Positions 28,701 through 35,629 of a DNA stretch of 64,000 nucleotides are shown here, piece after piece (within the stretch, counting starts at the first letter, position 1; every line of letters begins with the position of its first letter). The stretch is from Paenibacillus sp. 1011MAR3C5. GTDB lineage: Bacteria; Bacillota; Bacilli; Paenibacillales; Paenibacillaceae. The stretch is taken from contig NZ_QZCF01000004.1 of the NCBI RefSeq assembly GCF_003591485.1, positions 62,001-126,000 on the forward strand. Reading direction: 5' to 3'. Below the pieces are notes generated by a model. The model searched no databases. It saw only the letters and a list, made by a program, of their open reading frames with translations, and was not told the origin of the DNA. A program made the position numbers and the translations under genes.

Positions 28701-29668
28701 CGATAGGTGGCATCGACGGTTCCTGTGATATTGGTCGCATATTCGACGCGATAAGCGTCTTCAATATCGCCCAATTCCAACTCGAAGCCGTCTGCAACTT
28801 GCCTGAGCTGATAGTCGGCTGGATCAGCAAGCTGCTCTCCCTTGCTGGTAGATCCGTTAAGCTGAACTTCAAGCAGGTAGACCTTCACCGAGCTTGTATC
28901 CAGCGCAAGTCCGGCCGGAAGCTTATCCTTGAAGATCGCGTTCTGAATCGACTTCTCGCCTTTGTTGAACTCTACGGTCCAGTCGATTCGGCTCGGGTTC
29001 ATGCCTTTATTGGCTGTACCCGTCTTGTCGAGCTCTTTGCCGCCGCTGCTCTTGAAATGGACAGGGATCGTGATGCCCGCAAAGTCATAGACGATATCCT
29101 GCTTCGTTCCGCCCGAGAACTTGCCGGCGTCGAATTGCCTCCATACGTGGAAGTCGCCGTTAAGCTCCAGGTTGTCTTCAATCTCCTGATTGAACGTAAA
29201 CGTCACCTGGCCGTCCGGCGTGATTACGTACGTACCGATTTCGCCATCCAGCTCTCCTTCCAGCAGCCGGTCGGCTCTGAATTTGTCCGGCAGTTGGAAG
29301 GTATAGGTTGATCCAGCACCGTAGCCGTGATCGGCTGGCAGCGTCCAGAGAAATTGGAGCTCCACCCGCGAGCCCTGATCCGGTCTGATGTCCTGGATCC
29401 GGTTTCCATCCTCGTCCTTCATCTCGATCGCGGTAATCAGGTTGTCCGTAATAACGCTGGCGGTTGGCGCCGCTGCTATCGTTTCAGCGCCTTCTTCAGG
29501 AACCTCCTCTCCAGGGGTTGCTTCCTCTGCCGGATCCACCGTCTCTGCGGTTTCCTCTACGGGGTCCACAACGATCGGTTCGTTGTCGGCGAAGGAAGTA
29601 GGTAGTATGACCTGGAACAGCAGGATTGCTGCGGCCACACACTTTAATGCCTTGCTTCTTAACCTCAT
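22763..29668 (-). CDS. Giant LPXTG-anchored adhesin with 13 SpaA/Cna-B domains
   Basis: 2301 residues. Order: signal peptide (to about 32); acidic linker; an N-terminal MSCRAMM-like region with at least five degenerate Ig-like/collagen-binding-type repeats (about 60-890; for example WTVEFNKG, WTIRYNYN, WTIDMNYN); 13 prealbumin-like SpaA domains (about 921-2150) as four A-B-C triplets plus one; a Gly/Pro/Asn/Glu-rich spacer; then LPKTGE (about 2262), a membrane helix and RKKR. Sortase would link it to the wall; SpaA domains typically carry Lys-Asn/Asp isopeptide bonds. ATG 29668 lies 11 bases after GGAGGTG, better than an in-frame TTG at 29689. The gene stands alone on its strand next to two BTAD regulators that may control it. 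Confidence 0.93.
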   Translation of the reverse strand: MRLRSKALKCVAAAILLFQVILPTSFADNEPIVVDPVEETAETVDPAEEATPGEEVPEEGAETIAAAPTASVITDNLITAIEMKDEDGNRIQDIRPDQGSRVELQFLWTLPADHGYGAGSTYTFQLPDKFRADRLLEGELDGEIGTYVITPDGQVTFTFNQEIEDNLELNGDFHVWRQFDAGKFSGGTKQDIVYDFAGITIPVHFKSSGGKELDKTGTANKGMNPSRIDWTVEFNKGEKSIQNAIFKDKLPAGLALDTSSVKVYLLEVQLNGSTSKGEQLADPADYQLRQVADGFELELGDIEDAYRVEYATNITGTVDATYRNEATVRGTNLSTPQTGNDSIQARYSKPIEKLANYDRFTQSVKWTIRYNYNEQSIEPADAWVKDTFDTAKHALDTGSFTVYKMTIADNGSASRTGAALEYGTDYTVAPDSDGFTLNFTKKIDSAYEISYTTKSINRIYDDKQSMTNEVEMIGSKTASESVSFRQVIFSKGSGAVNYKNKTIEWQLTLNEDLKTMDAVVIKDQFTNQGMTFLPSSIAISGLTKETDYTVTPDASNESIVIDFKKTITGKHVITYKTAFDPTFYTPAQIKSARYQNNASLEWEESGVKQTAIAKSASVNPDNYTKNNGSKTGEYDARTKEITWTIDMNYNLHSISQPVVRDFYTGEQTLDVGSITVQQLTLNGGNNSVTPGSALTAGTDYTVTPQKSDGKDGFELTFAQPIDSAYRITYKTSLMNHPVTSQYVNEAVVFDAAVPSVMLFSQSDTVNPLHGDEYVMKLGSQGTGADQDFAFWTIWIDRSQSHMEAGSVLKDTLSSNQVLVTDSFKLYTTIADKQGNLTKGAPVPEAAYELQVAGNTFSLTFKQSFDAAYVLEYKSFINAGDGETIGNDASFAGQSSGSINEKESSSFQASFSGAGGGASGSKGSFKIVKVDAADSITPLAGAKFGLYDASGTNLLKELVTDSKGIALFENYKYRDYVLKELAAPSGYLISTEYKDGQKVTLDTAVKEVKVANQKGIWDLELLKVDRDNPSKTLSNATFALQFLNGATFEDVDGMDELRTNSQGIISLTDLPLGDYQLIETKAPRGYKLDKTPVPFTIFAEQAAAVKVTATNEANRGDVVLTKVDAYDNAPLAGAIFDLVAADDTPVKSGLVTDADGKIEVEDLPAGTYRFIETAAPAGYYLLNDPLEFELVDEDLLEFTIANNAYRGDLKVVKVDSDDSTKLLEGAQFGLYDASGTTLLKELVTGKDGTAVFKNYKYGDYVLKELVAPSGYLIPTEYMDGQIVTLGAAAKEIKIANQKGVWDLELLKVDRDNPSKTLSNATFALQFKNGATFENVDGMGELTTNSQGKIYLADLPPGDYQLIETKAPRGYQLDKTPIPFTIHAYQATATQVTATNEINRGDVVLTKIDELDKVSLPGATFDLETAAGAKVETALITDAEGKIKVTNLPAGSYRFVETAAPAGYHLQTKPFEFELVDEELLEFTFANAAFRGDLKVVKVDSDDSSKLLDGAKFGLYDASGTTLLEELTTGIDGIATFENYKYGDYMLKELVAPSGYLIPTEYMDGQKVTLGAGVKEIKIANQKGVWDLELLKVDKDNPSKTLSNATFALQFKNGATFENVDGMGELITDSKGKIYLADLPPGDYQLIETKAPRGYQLDKTPIPFTIHAYQASATQVTATNEINRGDVVLTKIDVYDKALLPGATFDLETAAGAKVETGLITDAKGKIKVTNLPAGSYRFVETAAPAGYHLQTKPFEFELVDEELLEFTFANAAFRGDLKVVKVDSDDSSKLLDGAKFGLYDASGTTLLEELTTGIDGIATFENYKYGDYMLKELVAPSGYLIPTEYMDGQKVTLGAGVKEIKIANQKGVWDLELLKVDKENPSKTLSNATFALQFKNGATFENVDGMGELTTDSKGKIYLAGLPHGDYQLIETKAPRGYKLDKTPIPFTIYAYQATATQVTATNEINRGDVVLTKVDRHHNTPLPGATFDLVTAAGAPVKTGLITDADGKIKVENLAAGVYRFIETAAPAGYDLRIDSLEFELVDEQLLEFKFANSKTNGSVKVVAIAGCRPDRPLKDAEFVVLDENKQPIKDNNGKEIIAITGDDGTVRVTELLPGNYFIKQIKAPRGYALIEDILSFEVVGGEEAEVTACYNYLSVNIPDEESPSGGEPGDTDEPGSGEPGNSGETGNSGEEGNGSTPGPGPTDNPDQPDGDPTGETEPGHQGESDNGNGQVGNEDDGNSAGGGNGQVAGENDGNEGVKGVEVLPKTGEDSTLPFTLSGMALILLGAALLLYRKKRNVSQS
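23510..26908 (-). repeat. Four 852-bp tandem repeats inside the adhesin gene
   Basis: Each unit encodes a triplet of SpaA domains (A: GLYDASG type; B: WDLELLKVD type; C: GDVVLTK type). Period is 852 bp (284 codons). Copies 3 and 4 are identical in DNA over about 430 bp (24075-24504 against 24927-25356), while copy 1 is more diverged. This points to recent duplication or gene conversion. Confidence 0.85.
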
Positions 29669-29807
29669 GCCTGTATGATGCACCTCCAAAAGATTCTATT
29701 GTTCGACACTCATTTCTGGATGGTCTGACGATGGGAGTCGAAGGTTGTCAGAACATCAACCAATATACCGTATGCCACTAAATATTTTCTGAATGTAGCC
29801 GATAGCT

Positions 29808-29841
29808 AAAAAAAGCCCCGGGCCTGTTAAGGCCGGGGCAA
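29808..29841 (-). terminator. Terminator of the minus-strand BTAD regulator gene
   Basis: On the minus strand GCCCCGGCCTTAACAGG folds with the following CCCGGGGC (one asymmetry), then seven T. It separates the regulator gene from the adhesin promoter region (29669-29807). Confidence 0.85.
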
Positions 29842-29896
29842 GGAGCGAAAGGATCAGCATGGCGGTTACGTCTATAAGGTTGGCAGCAAGCTGCGG

Positions 29897-31039
29897 TCAA
29901 TCGCCGGTCATGGCATGCCGCTTCCAATCGTCGTACCATTCCGTCAGCTCCCGGCTAGGCGCAACGTTGAACGCCTCTCGAAGCCTGCTTGCGACGGTAT
30001 GATACAGCTTCATGACTTCGCTGGAATAGTTGAGCGCTGCGTTGGTTTTCATTAGGCCGAAGTAGCCGTCTTCCATATCGGGAGCCCGATCCAGCATGTG
30101 CTGGTAGATCGTGGCGGCATCGCCATATTGGCCGTTGCGGTAATACCATACCGCGATTGGCTTGGCTTGCCTCAGCCATACGAGCCGAATGCGGTCTCGT
30201 TCCCATTCGGCCCAACTGTAGCGGTGATCGGCCAAATAGTCGGCGCTTTGTTCCGTGTATAGACGGAGGTGAAGCTCCAGCGTATCGGCCGATAGTGGTG
30301 GTAGCTCGCGGACATGGGATTCCCAGAGGTCGATATCTACCGCAAGCGAGCCCATTGTCAGTCGGTACCCCCCGTCTTTGTAGATGATCCCCAAATCCAG
30401 TTTGGCCGATTCAATCACCTTGCGTATTTGATAGATTGCGGTATGAAGCTGGGCTGTAGCTTTCTTGGCATCGTAATCCGGCCATAGCAAGTCGAGCAAC
30501 TCCTGCTTGTTGACCGTGAGTCCGCGCCGGTGAATCAGGTAAGCGAACAATTCCTCCGCCTTCAGCGTCTTCCAGGTGAAGGAGCGCGCTTGTCCATATC
30601 CGTCCCTGAAATAGAGAGAGGGAAAGCAGCATAGCGTCATCGATTCTTGGACAGCAACCTCTTGCGTGGATAGGACCATCGCCTCCCGTGCCCGTTGCAT
30701 GGTAATTGACAGCCGATCGGCAGCTACCGGCTTCAGCAAATAGTCGAGCGCGTTAATATCAAAGGCCTTGATGGCGTAATCCTGATAGGCTGTTACAAAT
30801 ACGATGCGGATTTTAGGACGAATGAGCAGCAGGCGTTCCGCTAATTCGAAGCCGTTCATCTCGGGAAGCTCAATATCCAGGAATGCGATATCCGGCTGCT
30901 CCGCTTGCGCGGCTTCCAGTGCATCATAGGGATCAAGAAAAGCGCCTGACCACTCCAATTCGCCGCCGGCATGCTGCTTGATGAGCCACTCCATTCGCTG
31001 GAGAGCGAGCCGTTCATCGTCTACTAATAGGGCTCTCAT
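29897..31039 (-). CDS. Response regulator with BTAD (SARP-like) output
   Basis: 380 residues: receiver domain (ALLVDDERLAL; phospho-acceptor D55 in IAFLDIELPEMNG), a winged-helix region (TLKAEELFAYLIHRRGLTVN) and a C-terminal BTAD helical repeat domain (about residues 240-375). The layout is that of AfsR/SARP-like activators with a receiver, sparse in Firmicutes compared with actinomycetes. It is a paralogue of the divergent gene at 31240. GGCGGTGA precedes the start. The adhesin gene lies directly downstream on the same strand behind a terminator. Confidence 0.9.
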   Translation of the reverse strand: MRALLVDDERLALQRMEWLIKQHAGGELEWSGAFLDPYDALEAAQAEQPDIAFLDIELPEMNGFELAERLLLIRPKIRIVFVTAYQDYAIKAFDINALDYLLKPVAADRLSITMQRAREAMVLSTQEVAVQESMTLCCFPSLYFRDGYGQARSFTWKTLKAEELFAYLIHRRGLTVNKQELLDLLWPDYDAKKATAQLHTAIYQIRKVIESAKLDLGIIYKDGGYRLTMGSLAVDIDLWESHVRELPPLSADTLELHLRLYTEQSADYLADHRYSWAEWERDRIRLVWLRQAKPIAVWYYRNGQYGDAATIYQHMLDRAPDMEDGYFGLMKTNAALNYSSEVMKLYHTVASRLREAFNVAPSRELTEWYDDWKRHAMTGD

Positions 31040-31239
31040 ATCGTCACCGCCTTTTCTGCATTGATTTTGCGGAAGTTGTCGAACATTAAATTATCATGTC
31101 TGGAAGGATCATTCAAGAGAGATGTGGAACCAAGTTAATCAAATGGAAGTATAGATGATATAATCTTCTTAAAATAAATACTAGAAATCAACAGACAGTT
31201 ATAATAGATGGGAGCAAATCCAGAGTAAGGCGGTAGCGT

Positions 31240-32373
31240 ATGAGAGTAATCCTAATCGATGACGAGCGGCTTGCGCTAGATTATATGGCTTATCAACTGG
31301 CCGATTTGCCGAAGCTTGAGATCATTGGCAAGCATACCGATCCTCATAAGGGAAAAGAACATATCATTCAAAGCGATGTGGACATCGTTTTTTTGGATAT
31401 TCATTTGCCCGAAATCAGCGGTTTGGAGCTGGCGGAACAACTGCTGGAGAAAAAGCCGTACTTAAGCATTGTATTTGTTACAGCCTATAACGATTACGCT
31501 GTCAGGGCCTTCGAGCTTGACGCGCTGGACTACATCGTGAAGCCGGTGTTGAAGGAGCGGCTGCTCAAGACGATTAACAGGCTCAAGGAGCGGCGCGAGT
31601 CCGCCGGTGATGAGAGGCGGCAAGAGTCCTGTATCCGCATGAAGCTGTTCCGGCAAGCGGAGATCGGGAGCGGCTCGCACCCGTATGAACTGATGCATTG
31701 GCGAACGGCTAAGGCCCAGGAGCTGTTCCTGTATTTGCTCCTTCACCGCAAGGAACTCGTACGCAAGTCGACCTTGATCGATCTGCTATGGCCGGAAGCG
31801 GAGGATTCGGAGAAGGTATATGCGCAATTGTATACGACGGTATATCATGTCCGTAAGGGTCTGTCGGGCCTTGGCCGCCACTTTGAACTGATGAATGCGA
31901 CAGACGGCTACCGGCTGGATGTTGTCGATGTGGGGTTCGACGTAGAGGAATGGGAGAGCGCCGTCTCGCTGGATCAGCCGCTTAAAGCGGAGACGATTGA
32001 CAGGTATACGGCCGCCATGGAATTGTACAGCGGGGACTTTTTGCAAGAATATGATTACTGGTGGGCGGAGGCGGAGCGAGAGCGGCTGCGCCAGCTTTGG
32101 CTCAGGGCGTCCCTGCGTATTGCTGAATGGTATGAGTCAAATGGCCAATCGGATCAAGCCATACTTCGCTATTTGGAAATCGGACTTCGCCAGCCTGTCG
32201 CGGAAGAAGCTCATTTCGGCTTGATGAAGCTTTTTGCGGCGCAGCGCAATCATGCGGCGGTCCATCGGCAATACCGCGTATTGGAACATACCTTGCAAGC
32301 GCAGCTGAATGAGCAGCCGAGCCCATACATTGCGGAGTGGTACAACAAGTGGCTGGAACAAAACAGGGAATGA
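31240..32373 (+). CDS. Response regulator with BTAD output, paralogue
   Basis: 377 residues with the same order as its divergent neighbour: receiver (VILIDDERLALDYM; D53 in VFLDIHLPEISG), winged helix (TAKAQELFLYLLLHRKELVR) and BTAD (about 230-370). The two genes share a 200-bp divergent promoter region. Its stop codon lies inside a terminator shared with the hybrid kinase gene on the other strand, a likely partner. Confidence 0.9.
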   Translation: MRVILIDDERLALDYMAYQLADLPKLEIIGKHTDPHKGKEHIIQSDVDIVFLDIHLPEISGLELAEQLLEKKPYLSIVFVTAYNDYAVRAFELDALDYIVKPVLKERLLKTINRLKERRESAGDERRQESCIRMKLFRQAEIGSGSHPYELMHWRTAKAQELFLYLLLHRKELVRKSTLIDLLWPEAEDSEKVYAQLYTTVYHVRKGLSGLGRHFELMNATDGYRLDVVDVGFDVEEWESAVSLDQPLKAETIDRYTAAMELYSGDFLQEYDYWWAEAERERLRQLWLRASLRIAEWYESNGQSDQAILRYLEIGLRQPVAEEAHFGLMKLFAAQRNHAAVHRQYRVLEHTLQAQLNEQPSPYIAEWYNKWLEQNRE

Positions 32374-32400
32374 GCGGATGATCCGTTCATTCCCTGTTTT
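32361..32400. terminator. Bidirectional terminator spanning two stop codons
   Basis: AAACAGGGAATGA (32361-32373) pairs with TCATTCCCTGTTT (32387-32399) with an inner CGGA/TCCG. The TGA of the plus-strand gene and the TGA of the minus-strand gene form the two arms, so the genes share one compact hairpin. Confidence 0.88.
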
Positions 32401-35400
32401 CTGAAATATGGAAGCTGACCTCGGCTCCTTCGCCTGGCTTGCTCGTGATCGTTAAGCCTCGTCCGTACAACTGCTTGAGCCGCCGGTCTGTATTGCGCAG
32501 TCCGATGCCGCCTGCAGGAGCGGAGTCCTCCAGTAGCCGCTTGACCGTGGTCGGGCTCATGCCCGCGCCATCGTCGCGAATTGCGATTCGTGTTCCGCCA
32601 GAATGCTTTTCTGCCTGTATGGCGATGGTCCCGCCTTTGGCTTTCTTCAGGATGCCGTGGTTGACGGCATTCTCCACAAGCGGCTGGATGGACAATGGCG
32701 GAACCATTGTTCCGCTGTCTGCCCTGATATCCCATTCCACATTCAGCCGCTCACCGAACCGTTCCTGCTCGATATACAGATAAGCCCGAACCAGCTCCAG
32801 CTCGCGGTCAAGCTGCACGAGCCGGTCAGAATTATGGAAGTCGTAGCTGATGCGCAGGTATCGGCTGAACACATCTAGCAATTGCTGCATCTTGTCCGGT
32901 TGGAAGGTGCCGAGCGCGGCGATTGAGTTCAGCGTATTGAACAGAAAATGCGGCTTGATCTGCGCTTGCAGCCATGCTGCTTCGAGGCGCAGCCGTTCCG
33001 CCATCGTCAGCTTCATATCCGTCAACGCGCGAACCCGGCTTCTCAGCTCCAGGCTGTCCACCGGCTTGGCCACATAATCGTTGGCTCCCGCATGAAAGCC
33101 GGTATAGATATCGTCCGGGCTGCTCCTTGCGGTAAGCAGCAGAACAGGCAGCTCGACCATCGAGAAGCGCTCTCTTATTTTACGGGCTAGCTCATATCCG
33201 GACATATAGGGCATCATGACGTCCGCAATAACCAGATCAGCAGGGTACTGCTCCAACAGTCGAAGAGCTTCGGATCCGCTGGATGCCTTTACCAAGCGGT
33301 AATGCTCCTTGCCCAGCACGTTCTCTATAATCGTCAGATTGAGCGGGTCGTCATCGACAGCCAGCACAACTGGTCGGTCAGATTTATCCGTATAGCGGGC
33401 TGCTGCTGCCTCGTTGACCCGGTACGTCTCTTGTTCCTCCTTATATTCTTCTGCCGGCAAGAGAAGGCTCTGCCATTCGTGTACAGGGCCTGTCTCCATG
33501 CCAGCCGCCGGAAGGGTGAAGCTGAACGTCGATCCTTGGCCGGGGATTGAGCTTGCTTCGATGCTGCCGCCGTGAAGCTCAACCAGCTGTCTGGATATGC
33601 TCAGCCCGAGACCGAAGCCGCCTGCGGCCCGATCCAGGCTGGTTTGCCCTTGCTCGTATGGCTGGAAGATGAGCTTCAGGTCGTCATCTGAAATGCCGAT
33701 TCCCGTATCGGAGACCCGAACGCATACCATCCCATCCCGAGCGGAAGCGCTCACGACAATTTCACCCTCGTCGGTATGTTTTACAGCGTTGTGCAGCAGG
33801 TTGAGCAGCACCTGAACCAGCCGGTTTTCATCGGCTATGGCACGTGGCAGCGAGTCAGGGAAGACCGTTCTGAAACGGATAGGCTTGCCCTCCGTCATGA
33901 ATCTGACCATCTCCAGGACGCCCGCTGTCACTGCGTGCACGTCCAGGGGAGTGGTGTGCAGCGCGATTTGACCCTCCTTAAGACGAGTAGCATCCATCAT
34001 ATCATTCAGCAAGTAAGACATCCGCTTGCCGATCGTGACAAGCAGCTCCAGATTTTTGGCGTTGCGCTCGCTTTGAGGGTGGTCCCGATCTTCCCGTATC
34101 GACTGGGCGATATGAATCATGCCGTGAAGCGGATTCCGCAGCTCATGGGAGGTGTTAGCCAGAAATTGGTCTTTGCGCTTGTCGTCGCGTTGAAGCCTGG
34201 CTGCCAATTGGCGGTTTTGCTCGCTGGCGCGGACGAAGCGTTTGAACCAGAAGCCTGCAAAGCATAGAAACGCAATAATCAAGTCAACCGGATAATAGAT
34301 CGGCTGAGAAACTAATCCCCTGCCGGAAATGGATCCCCAAACGACGTTAAGGAATATAGCCGATGTGGCAAACACAAGGAAAAAGGTATCCGGATCGTGC
34401 TTAATGGCCTTCTTGAGCGTGCGAAACGATACAAGCAAGGAGAGCGGCAATAAGGCAGTCAGATATCTGGAGTAGCTCAGTACGATCTGGGTAGGCCCGA
34501 ATATAACGAACAGAAAGAGTACTGCAGATAAAATATGGAACCACACTAAGGAACGGTCTCCGTTGTATAAAGGGAACAGCCGCTTGATCAGCGGAGGCAC
34601 GACAGCTGCAATGCCCATATAAGCGAAAAAGAGAAGCTTGATCTCCCATTCAAAGGGCAAATTGAGCCAGTGGAACAATAGCCTGTCATCATCCGCGAGT
34701 ACGCTGAGAACTGCCGTTAGGACTAGCAGGGAAAAATAAATGAGCGTTTTATGGGACGGGCCGAGAAAAAATAAAATAATAGCATACAGACCATGAAGCA
34801 GAATAACGACACATAGGATAAGCTGCATGGCTGGGGACATGATGCTTTTGTGCTGAACGGCCTCTTCCGTCCCGAACCACATGGCAGTTGTAATGCCGCC
34901 TTTTGGAATAAGGCTGGACATCTGGATCCATAAATCGATAGAGTCGGCGCCGGCTGGGAGCTCGATGGTGGCGGGTCGATTCAAGCCTCTGAATTGTGCT
35001 TCCGACTCGGAAGGATGGCCGAATTGCTCAAGCAATGTTCCATTGGCATAAATGGCCGAAGCGAACCTCAGGTTGCCCGTGCGAATGCTATAGGCCTGAG
35101 GTTCGCCTGCAGGCAGCCATATGCGCAGTCGGTAGGTTCCGTAGCGATAGGATGAGTTGTAGTCAGCAGAGAATGAACTCGCCCAGCTCCCAGGGACATG
35201 AATGAAGGAAGCTGAAGCTGATTCAGAAAGACCAGAATCCCGGAGCTCCATCGGATAGAACTCCCATTCGCCGTTCAGGGCGATAACCCGCTTGGAGGAA
35301 GGCTGCCAGTTGCGCAAGTCGAGCTGGCCTTTCTCCGCTTTTGGTTGATGCTGGAAGAGCTCTGTGCTATACCACATCATGCGTATGGAGGTAAGCGCAA

Positions 35401-35443
35401 TAATGAATAGGAATGTGAGTAAGATCAGCTTTTTTGTGTTCAT
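32387..35443 (-). CDS. Hybrid sensor kinase, 7TM-DISM type, with LytS-like C-terminus
   Basis: 1018 residues. Order: N-terminal helix MNTKKLILLTFLFIIALTS; an extracellular beta-sandwich (about 40-190, 7TMR-DISM-type); seven hydrophobic segments (about 200-395); HisKA with NTSHELRNPLHGM; HATPase (NLLHNAVKHT, GGFGLGLSISRQ); a receiver (VLAVDDDPLNL, VIADVMMPYMSG); then a second kinase half of LytS type (AQIKPHFLFNTLNSI, NAVNHGIL). It can thus autophosphorylate, relay internally and act as a dimeric LytS-like kinase. ATG 35443 is chosen because it starts the signal helix, though its ribosome site is weak; an in-frame TTG at 35482 is an alternative. It probably feeds the BTAD regulators. Confidence 0.88.
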   Translation of the reverse strand: MNTKKLILLTFLFIIALTSIRMMWYSTELFQHQPKAEKGQLDLRNWQPSSKRVIALNGEWEFYPMELRDSGLSESASASFIHVPGSWASSFSADYNSSYRYGTYRLRIWLPAGEPQAYSIRTGNLRFASAIYANGTLLEQFGHPSESEAQFRGLNRPATIELPAGADSIDLWIQMSSLIPKGGITTAMWFGTEEAVQHKSIMSPAMQLILCVVILLHGLYAIILFFLGPSHKTLIYFSLLVLTAVLSVLADDDRLLFHWLNLPFEWEIKLLFFAYMGIAAVVPPLIKRLFPLYNGDRSLVWFHILSAVLFLFVIFGPTQIVLSYSRYLTALLPLSLLVSFRTLKKAIKHDPDTFFLVFATSAIFLNVVWGSISGRGLVSQPIYYPVDLIIAFLCFAGFWFKRFVRASEQNRQLAARLQRDDKRKDQFLANTSHELRNPLHGMIHIAQSIREDRDHPQSERNAKNLELLVTIGKRMSYLLNDMMDATRLKEGQIALHTTPLDVHAVTAGVLEMVRFMTEGKPIRFRTVFPDSLPRAIADENRLVQVLLNLLHNAVKHTDEGEIVVSASARDGMVCVRVSDTGIGISDDDLKLIFQPYEQGQTSLDRAAGGFGLGLSISRQLVELHGGSIEASSIPGQGSTFSFTLPAAGMETGPVHEWQSLLLPAEEYKEEQETYRVNEAAAARYTDKSDRPVVLAVDDDPLNLTIIENVLGKEHYRLVKASSGSEALRLLEQYPADLVIADVMMPYMSGYELARKIRERFSMVELPVLLLTARSSPDDIYTGFHAGANDYVAKPVDSLELRSRVRALTDMKLTMAERLRLEAAWLQAQIKPHFLFNTLNSIAALGTFQPDKMQQLLDVFSRYLRISYDFHNSDRLVQLDRELELVRAYLYIEQERFGERLNVEWDIRADSGTMVPPLSIQPLVENAVNHGILKKAKGGTIAIQAEKHSGGTRIAIRDDGAGMSPTTVKRLLEDSAPAGGIGLRNTDRRLKQLYGRGLTITSKPGEGAEVSFHISENRE

Positions 35444-35629
35444 AACAGTCTTTTCGACATGAATTGCCGATCTCCTTTTCAACTGCTCCTAACCTTCGAC
35501 TATTTCCGGTCATTAGGCATACTTTCATTTTATCATAGGAAACGCCTTGTTTAGAAATTGTTTAGAACAGTTTGATATGCTAGAGCCAGCACTATCCAAC
35601 TCATCATTTACATACAAGGACTGGTCACT

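Noticed and set aside
22846..29678. Many plus-strand open frames opposite the adhesin
   Set aside because: Repeated at the 852-bp period of the adhesin repeats, so they are antisense shadows of its codon bias.
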